NCBI RefSeq assembly: GCF_900101915.1
Contig: NZ_FNAL01000003.1
Span: 139,560-203,559 of the forward strand
Length of the DNA: 64,000 nucleotides
From: Psychrobacter pacificensis
Lineage (GTDB): Bacteria > Pseudomonadota > Gammaproteobacteria > Pseudomonadales > Moraxellaceae
Reading direction: 5' to 3'
A model generated the notes under the pieces. That model was not told the DNA's origin. It did no database searches and was given only the letters and a program-made list of their open reading frames with translations. Within the stretch, counting starts at the first letter, position 1. Each line of letters opens with the position of its first letter. Positions 56,109 to 64,000 of the stretch are shown piece after piece. The translations under genes and the position numbers were made by a program.

Positions 56109-56330
56109 TCACTATAAATAGGATAGTGTCTTGATAAGACTTGAGGCAAGCTCTTTATTTTTACCAACATCAAACGCAGTTTTACATATCGCACCTTAAA
56201 AAATCGCTCTCTATCTTATAGAATAGCCTCATAAAGCATGATCTACTCAGCATATACATAAAAGCTTTATTACAGCAATAGAAGTAGGCATGCTCTTGTA
56301 TTTTATAATTATAAAGTTAGGGAAGTACTT
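56109..56330. other. Spacer, nothing recognised
   Basis: 222 bp AT-rich spacer before the unknown 125-residue protein. No feature recognised. Confidence 0.4.
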
Positions 56331-56708
56331 ATGTTTGATATCAAGTCGTTTTTTAAGCGGGAAGTAGAAAAAAAGCTTATCAACGTGGACGATTATATTT
56401 TTATGCCTGAGCGGGTAGAGATGGAGCTTGAAGGTGGTCAATTAAACTGTGTGTTAAATAGTGATGGGCGTGTAGATATTTTTTATAGCAAGGAAGGGGT
56501 AACTGAGGTTGGTTCAGCGTCACGCAAGCATCCTTTTACCGCATTTGAAAAAGAGCTGTATCATGGTGTTTATGATGATGTTATTACCGAATTAGTAAAA
56601 GAGGTGGATAAAATTATTGATGGCTCCTCTAAGTATTTCCGGCGCAGCCAGACATTGCCTTTTACAGCTGCTCTATCCCAAAACCCAGCTGATTCAAACA
56701 AATTTTAG
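56331..56708 (+). CDS. Uncharacterised 125-residue protein
   Basis: A small soluble-looking protein starting MFDIKSFFKREVEKKL with GGGAAG upstream. It is rich in Glu, Asp, Lys and Val, with a strand-rich middle (VEMELEGGQLNCVLNSDGRVDIFYSK) and a helical segment near 85-95. No family is recognised. It is followed by a strong terminator, which supports it as a real gene. Confidence 0.65.
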   Translation: MFDIKSFFKREVEKKLINVDDYIFMPERVEMELEGGQLNCVLNSDGRVDIFYSKEGVTEVGSASRKHPFTAFEKELYHGVYDDVITELVKEVDKIIDGSSKYFRRSQTLPFTAALSQNPADSNKF

Positions 56709-56760
56709 GCAAATGCGATAACGTAAGTAGGTAGTAAGTAGGTAGATAGTATAAAGCGTC

Positions 56761-56800
56761 AAAAAAAGGGGTGTGCTATTGGTAGCGCACCCCTTTTTTT
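56761..56800. terminator. Bidirectional terminator before the small lipoprotein gene
   Basis: A long stem (A7-GGGGTGTGCT with AGCGCACCCC-T7, one G-T pair) with a 5-6-nt loop, used by both convergent genes. Confidence 0.92.
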
Positions 56801-56830
56801 GTGACGTTTTTTATTTATTAATATTGTGCT

Positions 56831-57220
56831 CTATTTGACAAAACTGGCATAGCAGCTTTGAAGCGATTTGGCGACAACTCTAGTAACCAGTTGAGCGCGA
56901 TACTGAGAATCGATAGCGGCATTACCCAATTCAACGATGGTCACTTGCTGCGGGGCTTGCTCACTCACGCAACCACAAACGTTACTTTTAACAGACTCTT
57001 GCTGCGCTTCCGTCATGGCGACACTTGCAACACGCCAAGCGGTTTGTTTTTCAATTTGGCTACGGCATTGGTTGTCGATCGCCGCTTTAAAGACATTCAT
57101 GCCAATCTCATTTGCGGTACCAATTGCTGTGCCTGTGCCGTCATTTGTAGCACCTGTCGTGGTGCAGCCTGCTAGCGCGACAGTAGCCAGCATAACGGTC
57201 GATGCCAAAAGTTTTTTCAT
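56831..57220 (-). CDS. Small cysteine-containing lipoprotein
   Basis: A 129-residue lipoprotein with lipobox LAGC at Cys19 (MKKLLASTVMLATVALAGC). The mature part has five further Cys, including CGC, which may form disulfides in the envelope. The region from QTAWRVASVAMTEAQQ to the end is helical-looking. No family recognised. Start preceded by an AGGA-like site. Convergent with the 56331 gene. Confidence 0.75.
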   Translation of the reverse strand: MKKLLASTVMLATVALAGCTTTGATNDGTGTAIGTANEIGMNVFKAAIDNQCRSQIEKQTAWRVASVAMTEAQQESVKSNVCGCVSEQAPQQVTIVELGNAAIDSQYRAQLVTRVVAKSLQSCYASFVK

Positions 57221-57333
57221 AAGTGAATCCTTGAAAGTGTTTGATAATCTCTAAAGTGGTATATTATCAGTAAAATATAGTAATGGCATCATTAACCCGT
57301 CGCCTGAGACAGTCTACAATGCGCTTACTCACA

Positions 57334-57367
57334 AAAAAGCCAGCTAAAAAATCTCATAGCTGGCTTT
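57334..57367 (-). terminator. Terminator after the DUF697-like gene
   Basis: A 10-bp stem (AAAGCCAGCT with AGCTGGCTTT), followed on the minus strand by T6. Confidence 0.8.
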
Positions 57368-57393
57368 GTAAATATGGCGTTGCCTAATGTTTA

Positions 57394-57909
57394 TTAAACA
57401 TTTTTACCATGTTCTTTTTGCTGAATGTCTTTGGCAAGCTTATAGCATTCGTTGATATGGTCAGTAGCGATTTTCTTAAAAATTGTATAACCCATGGTCG
57501 CAGCAACCAGTTGACCGCCTAATGGGACAAATTTGGTGACTTGTTTGGCTGCGATACGACCACCAAAACCTTGAATGGTTTTCTTAACGATACCACGTGT
57601 TGCCATCAATCCTGCAAAATCTACAGTGCGATCTTTGACAGCACTCCAATGCACTTCGCGTGACTGAAGATCGATTGCTGACTGACGGTCTTCAATCAAA
57701 CCAAAACGTTCGCTGATCTCAGGAATCAATTGCGTCAGCATGCCAGCATCAACCGCCACATCAAAGAACGGTACAGGAACAATGGCAACACCAGCAGATA
57801 TTCTGGCGCGTTTTTTTACCATGTCGAGGCATTCTTTTTTGACTTTATCAAGATCTAAGCTAGGATCGATCGTATTTGGTAATTTTTCAGCAGCTGGTGT
57901 GGTTTTCAT
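57394..57909 (-). CDS. DUF697-like membrane-associated protein
   Basis: A 171-residue protein. The segment KKRARISAGVAIVPVPFFDVAVDAGMLTQLIPEI resembles the start of DUF697/YcjF-type domains, and KFVPLGGQLVAATMGYTIFKKIA the later hydrophobic helix, so I suggest a small DUF697-like or GTPase-associated protein. Alternatively EcsC-like. Identification is by eye and tentative. No signal peptide. Start at 57909 preceded by AAGGA. Confidence 0.5.
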   Translation of the reverse strand: MKTTPAAEKLPNTIDPSLDLDKVKKECLDMVKKRARISAGVAIVPVPFFDVAVDAGMLTQLIPEISERFGLIEDRQSAIDLQSREVHWSAVKDRTVDFAGLMATRGIVKKTIQGFGGRIAAKQVTKFVPLGGQLVAATMGYTIFKKIATDHINECYKLAKDIQQKEHGKNV

Positions 57910-58238
57910 AAAGTATCCTTATAAATAGTTAAAATATTGATGATGTAACCGTCAATAATTAGCAAGTCTCTCAGTTGTCTACTATTCTATGAATTTATAG
58001 GTGCCATACAATCATTGCTTTGTAGCAAAATGCAGAAAACTACGGTCACTATGCATCCTTTTTGTAAATGAAGAGTCACATGCGATACGTGTTCACTGAA
58101 TAAATCCTTTTTCCAAATTACCATTTAAGCCAACATCTTTGGTAAATAAATGCAATATTAGCTAGTGTACAGAGACGCTATAAAGAGACGTTATAAATTG
58201 TCGTTGTGACCCTGCCTTAAAGGCAGTAAAATACGCTC
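57910..58238. other. Spacer before recJ
   Basis: 329-bp spacer between divergent genes, no feature recognised apart from likely promoters. Confidence 0.4.
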
Positions 58239-60077
58239 ATGCTAAATTTAACTCCCCGTAATACCAGCACTCGCATTGACGAGTTGCCCGCCGCGTTGCA
58301 ACCACTTGCCGCCCAATCATTGACGCTTGCTCGCTTATATGCAGGCCGAGGTATCACTGCACCTGATGAGCTGGAGACTGGTTTGTCTGGTCTGTTGCCT
58401 GCTGACATGCTGCACGGTATCACTGAAGCCGTGCGTCTATTGGACATCGCTATCGATGACGGTCAGCGTATCCTGATCGTTGGTGACTTTGACTGTGATG
58501 GCGCAACCAGTACCGCGCTGATGATGCGCGCACTCACAAAGATGGGGGCAGTCGTCGATTTTTTGGTGCCCGATCGCTTCAAATACGGTTATGGGCTAAC
58601 GCCAGAGATTGTCGAATTGGGCATCGAAACCTTTCAGCCGGACATGATCGTGACGGTCGATAACGGTATCTCCAGTCATGAAGGTGTGGCGCGTGCCCAA
58701 GCGGATGGTATTACGGTAATTATCACCGACCATCATCTCACGACTAAAGAGACACCACCTGCTGAAGCCGTCGTCAATCCCAATCAGCTTGATTGCAATT
58801 TCACCAGTAAAGCACTGGTCGGGGTAGGGGTCGCGTTTTATGTGCTCGGACGATTGGCAAAGCTGCGCCGCGACGCTGGCAAGTCTACGGTGCAGGTCAG
58901 TCAGTATTTAGATTTGGTAGCGCTTGGTACGATCGCAGATGTCGGCGTACTCGATAAAAACAATCGTATCTTGGTCCATCACGGGCTATCTGCTATTCGT
59001 CAAGGTCGCTGTTGTATGGGTATATTGGCGCTACTTGAGCAAGCAGGCCGTGACCCCAAGCAATTACACGCACAGGATTTTGGCTTTGTGTTAGGGCCAC
59101 GTATCAATGCGGCTGGACGTATGGATAATATGTGTATCGGGATTGAGTGCCTATTGACCGAAGACTGGAGCACCGCCCAGCGTTTGGCGCAAGAGCTTGA
59201 GCAACTAAACCGTACACGCCGTCATGTAGAAGGCGAGATGCGTGCGCAGGCAGATAGTATTGTACAGACATTGGCTACTGAAACTGATATTGAGGTCGAT
59301 GAAAATACAAGCGACAGTGGCGATGACATTACTCAGGAAGTTAATACTCAATTCGCCACTACTCATAAGACAAGCCATACAGACACTCGTAGTATCGTTC
59401 TGTATCAGGATGATTGGCATCAAGGGGTGATTGGTATTGTCGCTGGACGTTTAAAAGAAAGTCATTACCTACCTAGCATTGTTTTTGCGCCAGCAGATAC
59501 GGAGCAGACTGGTGAAGACGATGCGATTAAGGGATCAGCACGGTCAATTGCTGGCGTGCATATTCGTGATGCGATTGAGCAAGTCGCTGAGCGTCAGCCT
59601 GATCTCATCAGTCATTTTGGCGGTCACGCGATGGCAGCAGGTCTGACCCTCAAGCGTCGTAATTTTGAGCCATTTGTCGCCGCGTTTAACGAAGTTATGG
59701 CACAAATGGATGATGACGTGTTTGCAGAGCAGAAATTCACTGATGGACCTTTGCAAGCGGGAGATTTTAGCTTGTGGTTTGCTGAACATTTAGCAGATGC
59801 TAGCATTTGGGGTCATGGATTTGCACCGCCGATATTTGACGGTGTGTTTGAGGTATTGAGTTTTAAGATATTAAAAGACAAGCATCTTAAACTATCGCTG
59901 CGTTATCCAGACGTCCAATATCCAATCGAGGCAATCTGTTTTAACTTTGATAATGACGCTTGGGATTATCGTGCCAAAAAAGTGCATTTACTATTTCAGC
60001 TAGATATCAATGAATGGAATGGCAAACAAAGCTTACAGCTGATGGTAAAAGACTTGGCTGTGGTAGAGCAAGGTTAA
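58239..60077 (+). CDS. recJ: Single-strand DNA exonuclease RecJ
   Basis: A 5'-3' ssDNA exonuclease of DNA repair and recombination. The DHH-family motifs are IVGDFDCDGATSTALMM, TVDNGISSHEGV and ITDHHLTTKE, with the DHHA1 domain (SHFGGHAMAAGLTLKRRNF) and the OB-fold at the end. Length 612 is above E. coli RecJ (577) mainly through an acidic low-complexity insert at about residues 345-390 (ENTSDSGDDITQE). No partner gene adjacent. Confidence 0.95.
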   Translation: MLNLTPRNTSTRIDELPAALQPLAAQSLTLARLYAGRGITAPDELETGLSGLLPADMLHGITEAVRLLDIAIDDGQRILIVGDFDCDGATSTALMMRALTKMGAVVDFLVPDRFKYGYGLTPEIVELGIETFQPDMIVTVDNGISSHEGVARAQADGITVIITDHHLTTKETPPAEAVVNPNQLDCNFTSKALVGVGVAFYVLGRLAKLRRDAGKSTVQVSQYLDLVALGTIADVGVLDKNNRILVHHGLSAIRQGRCCMGILALLEQAGRDPKQLHAQDFGFVLGPRINAAGRMDNMCIGIECLLTEDWSTAQRLAQELEQLNRTRRHVEGEMRAQADSIVQTLATETDIEVDENTSDSGDDITQEVNTQFATTHKTSHTDTRSIVLYQDDWHQGVIGIVAGRLKESHYLPSIVFAPADTEQTGEDDAIKGSARSIAGVHIRDAIEQVAERQPDLISHFGGHAMAAGLTLKRRNFEPFVAAFNEVMAQMDDDVFAEQKFTDGPLQAGDFSLWFAEHLADASIWGHGFAPPIFDGVFEVLSFKILKDKHLKLSLRYPDVQYPIEAICFNFDNDAWDYRAKKVHLLFQLDINEWNGKQSLQLMVKDLAVVEQG

Positions 60078-60145
60078 GGCTTAAATGCTATCAGTACAGT
60101 CAAGTTTGAGTGTGCTGATACTATTTGCTACTTTTTGACTTAACA

Positions 60146-60811
60146 TCAGTACTTCCACTCAAGAGTGGGGAACTGCCAATCATAACGAATAGCCAGCATA
60201 CGCAAGGTAAAAATCGTACTCATTGCAGAAACATCAGCAACCCAATCAGCAACGCCTAAGTTCTTTAGAGCAAAGTATAGAATACCCCCAGTTAACGCCG
60301 CAGTGATATAAATCTCTTGCTGCAATACCAGTGGAATCTCATTACAAATCATATCGCGAATGATGCCACCAACGATGATGGTGATCACGCCCAATAACAG
60401 TGCCACTGGCACATTGGTACCCATACTATCAGCGACTTTGATACCTATAAGCGTAAAGGCGGATAGACCGATGGTATCGGACAGTTTGAGGAACTTATCA
60501 ACGCGTCTTGAGTTTGGATGAAAAAATATCTGCATCACAAGCGAAGAGAGCGTAATGAGCGTCAGATAGCTCATATCTACCATCCAAAACAGCGGATGAC
60601 GATCCAAAATCACATCGCGTACGGTGCCGCCACCGATGGCTGTGACGATAGAGACTAGTAGGCAACCAAAGACATCAAAGTTCTTATGCTTGGCCAGTAT
60701 CGTCCCTGAAACGCTACAGGCGATAATCCCAATCATATCAAAAAAATAGATCAAAGAGCGCGGGTCAAAAGTAGTGATTAGAGCTGTAGGATCCAACGCG
60801 ATAGCCAACAT
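60146..60811 (-). CDS. Trimeric intracellular cation (TRIC)/UPF0126 family membrane protein, copy 2
   Basis: A 221-residue protein with about seven membrane helices and two glycine-rich motifs, GGGTVRDVILDRHPLFW and GGIIRDMICNEIPLV, each of the UPF0126/TRIC family (YicG). Bacterial homologues form K+ channels. It is a paralogue of the neighbouring gene upstream, the pair being tandem on the minus strand 71 bp apart. Confidence 0.88.
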   Translation of the reverse strand: MLAIALDPTALITTFDPRSLIYFFDMIGIIACSVSGTILAKHKNFDVFGCLLVSIVTAIGGGTVRDVILDRHPLFWMVDMSYLTLITLSSLVMQIFFHPNSRRVDKFLKLSDTIGLSAFTLIGIKVADSMGTNVPVALLLGVITIIVGGIIRDMICNEIPLVLQQEIYITAALTGGILYFALKNLGVADWVADVSAMSTIFTLRMLAIRYDWQFPTLEWKY

Positions 60812-60882
60812 AAGCCATTCTCACTATTTTTGATGATTGTCAGCTTTTATGTACAAAAAGCATTGCATTTTTGATCAGCTAT

Positions 60883-61518
60883 TTAAGCAACCAAACGGAT
60901 AGAGGGCAAATGCCAGTCGAATCTGAGCGCCAGCATGCGTACCGCAAAGATGACAAACAACATAATAAACTCATTGATGCCAGCGCTGACACCGACATAC
61001 TGTAGGCATAAATACGTTACAGATCCTGCGATACTGGCCGTGATATAAATCTCACGCTGCAATACTAATGGTATCTCATTACAGATAATATCACGGAGCA
61101 TCCCACCAATAATGGCTGTCCAGACGCCCATCATAATAGCAATAAGAGGTGACATGCCTTGGGTCAATGCGACCTTAAAGCCAATCACGCTAAATGCCGC
61201 GAGACCAATGGCATCAAAAAGCTTAAGCGCATTGTCGATCTTGTGATATAGATGAAAGAATATTTGTAGAATAAGAGACGTCACGGTAATGACGATCACA
61301 TAGTTGAGATCCGTCATCCAAAATAGTGGGTGACGATCTAGTGCCATGTCACGTAGCGTACCGCCGCCAATGGCATTGACCATCGAAACCAAGATGCAGC
61401 CAGCAATATCGAAGCCTTTGTGCTGAGCGAGCAATGTCCCTGCAATTGCGCAGGCGATGATACCCACCATGTCCAATAAATATAATAGAATATCAGGAAA
61501 AATTAAATCATTAACCAT
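60883..61518 (-). CDS. TRIC/UPF0126 family membrane protein, copy 1
   Basis: The paralogue of the gene downstream, 211 residues, with the motifs GGGTLRDMALDRHPLFW and GGMLRDIICNEIPLVLQ. The first glycine motif is nearly identical in both copies, and the second is shared, but the ends differ. A tandem duplication is the simplest origin. A function in cation balance is inferred from the family only. Confidence 0.88.
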   Translation of the reverse strand: MVNDLIFPDILLYLLDMVGIIACAIAGTLLAQHKGFDIAGCILVSMVNAIGGGTLRDMALDRHPLFWMTDLNYVIVITVTSLILQIFFHLYHKIDNALKLFDAIGLAAFSVIGFKVALTQGMSPLIAIMMGVWTAIIGGMLRDIICNEIPLVLQREIYITASIAGSVTYLCLQYVGVSAGINEFIMLFVIFAVRMLALRFDWHLPSIRLVA

Positions 61519-61623
61519 ACTTATATTGCCAATTCTTGATCATAAAAAATGATGGGTATTCTCGTTTTAAATGGGTGTTTTGTAGATGAGCCAAACAAAA
61601 TCAGCCCATTGTTAAATTGTCGT

Positions 61624-62724
61624 CTAGCCATCTTTTGCAAACAGTATCAAGCCGATGATAATCAGTACAATACCGACCAGACCTAAGGCTGAGGGTAGTG
61701 GATTTCCCAGCAGGATCATACCACCAATCAAAGCAAAAATGATTTCACTGGCTTGGGTCGAGTCAACGCCCGCAACCTCGCTTGAGGTCACCGCTTGCTC
61801 ACGCGCATATAAAAACAGACTGGTCGCGGCCACCCCTGATAACAAGGCGACCAGTAGCGTGTTAAACACCTGCGCGCTGCCCGGTAACTCAGGGCGCACC
61901 ATGATGCCTAAAACGAGCCAAAATGGCAAACTCCCTACGGTCATCAACCACACTTTGTTAAAGGCATTTTGTAACAGATCCGTCTCGATAACAGGAATAC
62001 GTCTGATCAGGGTTTGCAGTGTGGAGTTGTTCGCAGTATCACGGTCAGCGCTATGCGTATCAGTAGCATCGTGAGCACTGGCCAATAGCGCTGTTTCTGC
62101 ACGCATCGGCTGAGAATGCGGCTCACTGTCTTGAAGTTTGGCCTTGTGCTGCTTGGCATTGTAAGAGGCCTGCCAAACCAACTGATTGCCAATAGGGTAG
62201 CTAAACGCCGCGATCAGTGCTGGCAGCGCGCCATACAGTAGCATTTGCGTCAGTGGTATGGCATTGGCATCACTAGGCGCGTGCAAACCTTCACTGACGT
62301 TGACCAGTACCACGCCTACGAAGACAATCAGGGCATAAAAAATGAATTTTTTATCAAAGCGTTGTCCGAATGCCAGTAAGACAAGCAAACTGGTCACGAC
62401 GGTAAACATAAAGGTCGCCGCCACAACCCAACCACTGGCGTGATCACCTGCATAACAGATGCCAGTATAAAACACGCCGAAGCCAATACTACCAGTAATG
62501 CACCAGAAGCCTATATGTTGACGAAAAATCGTCCAAAGCTCTTTGATGCGTCCCATACCGTGTTGAACAGCAATCATTGCCGTCAGTAGTAGTAGCATAA
62601 ATACGTAGCGCAAGCTCGCTGACCAAAACCAATGCCCACCAGCAGCGCTCATCAGCTCATTTAATACAAAGGTTGAGCTAAAAAACGCACCTGATAGTAA
62701 CCCTAGTAAGATCAGCCGAATCAT
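61624..62724 (-). CDS. Drug/metabolite exporter, multidrug resistance efflux family
   Basis: A membrane protein of about 366 residues with ten predicted helices in two halves, of the DMT superfamily (putative multidrug resistance efflux transporter type). A hydrophilic insert of about 50 residues (KQHKAKLQDSEPHSQPMRAE and following) separates the halves. The start is ATG 62724 with a perfect AGGAGG. The longer frame to 62790 lacks an RBS. Substrate unknown. Confidence 0.85.
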   Translation of the reverse strand: MIRLILLGLLSGAFFSSTFVLNELMSAAGGHWFWSASLRYVFMLLLLTAMIAVQHGMGRIKELWTIFRQHIGFWCITGSIGFGVFYTGICYAGDHASGWVVAATFMFTVVTSLLVLLAFGQRFDKKFIFYALIVFVGVVLVNVSEGLHAPSDANAIPLTQMLLYGALPALIAAFSYPIGNQLVWQASYNAKQHKAKLQDSEPHSQPMRAETALLASAHDATDTHSADRDTANNSTLQTLIRRIPVIETDLLQNAFNKVWLMTVGSLPFWLVLGIMVRPELPGSAQVFNTLLVALLSGVAATSLFLYAREQAVTSSEVAGVDSTQASEIIFALIGGMILLGNPLPSALGLVGIVLIIIGLILFAKDG

Positions 62725-62964
62725 GTTTCCTCCTTGAAAGTACGTGCCTGTATATGGATTTGTATTTATATTTATATACCCCACTCTCAACTTATTTTTC
62801 TAAGGTATTGGTTTACTTAGTTTTTAAAATTTCAGTTAAAACAATTAGAATTTTAAATTCTATAAAAATCAAAGGCCTACGATAAGTTGAGATTGGCGTA
62901 TTTATATTTATATTTATTGTTCTAAATGGATGTTCTATCAGTGACTAGCGTATGGTTTGTCTTT

Positions 62965-63696
62965 TTATTTGCCTTTGGCATCTGCCCAAATAATTTTGTG
63001 TAGTTGCAGCTGAAAACGAACGGGCAAGGCATCTGCCAGCATCCATTCAGCAAGCTCTCTTGCCAACACAGGTACCTCAGGGCTGAGCGCTTCATCGACA
63101 TCATCTGCCACGTTGAACATCGGCGAAAACCAAACGGTACCGACCAATTCATTTAACTTATGCTCGACTAATTTTTCTTTTGCCCAGTCGTAATCTGTGC
63201 GATTCATGATGACAAACTTGATTTGGTCGTGCTCGGTAAGATGATCGAGATTTGACCATAAGTTTTTGTCCACTTCGCCTGAGCTTGGTGTTTTGAGATC
63301 CATCACTTTGCTGACGGCTGGTGGTACATTTTGTACCGAGAGCGCGCCTGCGGTTTCAAGGGATATTTCATAGCCATCGCTGAGCAGACGTTTCATCAAC
63401 TCAATCGCATTTGGCTGTGCTAATGGCTCACCACCAGTCAGGCAAATGCGCTTACATGGATAGTTTTTGATCGTGTCTATGATGGTTTCTAATGACTGAC
63501 GCTCGCCGCCCGTAAAGGCATATTCGGTATCACAGTAGACGCAGCGCAGCGGACAGCCCGTTAGACGTACAAATATCGTCGGCAAGCCAGAAGTCAGCGC
63601 CTCACCTTGCAAGGAATAAAAAATCTCAGTCAAACGTAACCCCGCTTCAGGGTCAGTGACGGGGATAGCGGCGGTGCGCAACAGTGATTCACTCAT
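62965..63696 (-). CDS. queE: 7-carboxy-7-deazaguanine synthase (QueE)
   Basis: A radical SAM enzyme of the queuosine and 7-deazaguanine pathway, 243 residues. The cluster motif is CPLRCVYC with Cys48, Cys52 and Cys55 (CxxxCxxC). FYSLQGEAL and LTGGEPLAQ are further QueE signatures. Other queuosine genes (queC, queD) are not in the window. The gene is the right-most on the minus strand before an extragenic terminator. Confidence 0.95.
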   Translation of the reverse strand: MSESLLRTAAIPVTDPEAGLRLTEIFYSLQGEALTSGLPTIFVRLTGCPLRCVYCDTEYAFTGGERQSLETIIDTIKNYPCKRICLTGGEPLAQPNAIELMKRLLSDGYEISLETAGALSVQNVPPAVSKVMDLKTPSSGEVDKNLWSNLDHLTEHDQIKFVIMNRTDYDWAKEKLVEHKLNELVGTVWFSPMFNVADDVDEALSPEVPVLARELAEWMLADALPVRFQLQLHKIIWADAKGK

Positions 63697-64000
63697 AATA
63701 TGTCAAATACAGTTGAAGGTTGATAAGGCGATCAAGCGGTTATCAATCGTAATAAAGAAGAAGGCAGGCTGTGGTATTTGTCGTTTTATGTTTGGATAAA
63801 ACAAAACCAAAAAACGGATTATAACGCAACGCTCTGCATTAGGGTGCAAAAAAGACGCTGAAGTTTTCTTCAGCGTCTTTAGTAACTATGATTTATCGAC
63901 GTCCGTACCGTTCAGGTACGAGGCTATAAATATTAAAAATACTAGGGTGTGTTGACATATATAGAATAATTGATAATCATAGTGTTATGACTAGATTAAC
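63697..64000. other. Right-edge region
   Basis: 304 bp with no gene visible. It holds the terminator at 63848-63880, which ends a minus-strand transcript coming from beyond the window, a short CGTACC/GGTACG hairpin (about 63905-63921), and CTAGGGTGTGTTGACA near 63943-63958. Confidence 0.5.
63848..63880 (-). terminator. Terminator of a minus-strand unit to the right
   Basis: A 13-bp stem (AAAGACGCTGAAG with CTTCAGCGTCTTT), 4-nt loop, followed on the minus strand by T6. The plus strand has only a weak T-run, so it serves a gene beyond the right edge. Confidence 0.8.

Noticed and set aside
63697..63847. preQ1 riboswitch upstream of queE
   Set aside because: No recognisable preQ1 aptamer; QueE is not usually under such control in this group as far as I know.

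Overview
The window is one stretch of bacterial chromosome from a gammaproteobacterium, most likely Psychrobacter or a close relative in the Moraxellaceae. The assignment rests on gene content: a two-domain polyphosphate:AMP phosphotransferase of the Acinetobacter/Psychrobacter type, an HTH-aminotransferase fusion known to me from Acinetobacter, a pilSR pair, a ubiE-ubiJ-ubiB operon, ruvC separated from ruvAB, and moderate GC content with AT-rich spacers. No phage, plasmid or CRISPR locus is present.

Layout. 1-3.1 kb: 3' part of glnS, a 1-Cys peroxiredoxin and a GST-family protein. 3.2-4.1 kb: a complete IS630-family element (TA target duplication, imperfect terminal repeats, transposase in two frames joined at an A9 slippery run). 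4.3-7.1 kb: META/DUF4377 lipoprotein, ruvC, an FxsA-like membrane protein, and 6S RNA on the minus strand with its own promoter. 7.3-10.7 kb: gpmI and a CtpA-like protease. 10.8-15.1 kb: a minus-strand cluster of a GacA/UvrY-like regulator, PilS and PilR. 15.5-23.3 kb: PBP7-type endopeptidase, ThiE-like protein, DksA/TraR-like protein, pgk, an alanine-rich lipoprotein, class II fba, ruvA and ruvB. 23.4-28.5 kb: a truncated FAD-linked oxidase, then ubiB, ubiJ and ubiE, and a FFLEE-like protein. 28.8-32.8 kb: polyphosphate:AMP phosphotransferase and a Pit phosphate transporter, separated by a long gap that may encode a small RNA. 32.9-36.0 kb: HTH-aminotransferase fusion with repeated dyads upstream, msrB, glutathione peroxidase. 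36.1-37.1 kb: tRNA-Val and tRNA-Asp from one strong promoter, then a YrhK-like gene with a nonsense codon. 37.3-40.3 kb: arsenic resistance operon arsR-arsC-arsH-arsB whose operator covers the arsR start. 40.4-42.0 kb: tRNA-Asn and an aspartate aminotransferase. 42.5-47.7 kb: a four-gene lipid-modification operon (SDR, FAD oxidoreductase, DUF1365, CFA-synthase-like methyltransferase). 47.8-53.1 kb: MFS pump with divergent LysR regulator, DUF2177, acyl-CoA thioesterase, cation diffusion facilitator, dps. 53.5-63.7 kb: uvrB, an aminotransferase remnant, small unknown proteins, recJ, two tandem TRIC/UPF0126 channels, a DMT-type exporter and queE.

How the genes work together. DNA repair and recombination is spread over the window (ruvC, ruvAB, uvrB, recJ). 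Central glycolysis is represented by gpmI, pgk and fba. Oxidative and metal stress defences are numerous (peroxiredoxin, GST, MsrB, Gpx, Dps, ars operon). The pap and pit genes suggest a phosphate/polyphosphate neighbourhood. The least conventional items are the HTH-aminotransferase with matched palindromes upstream, the ars promoter predicted to give a leaderless arsR mRNA, the lipid-modification operon with a tandem-repeat protein, and the possible small RNA upstream of the phosphate transporter gene. Several genes are broken: the FAD-linked oxidase, the YrhK-like gene and the aminotransferase remnant.
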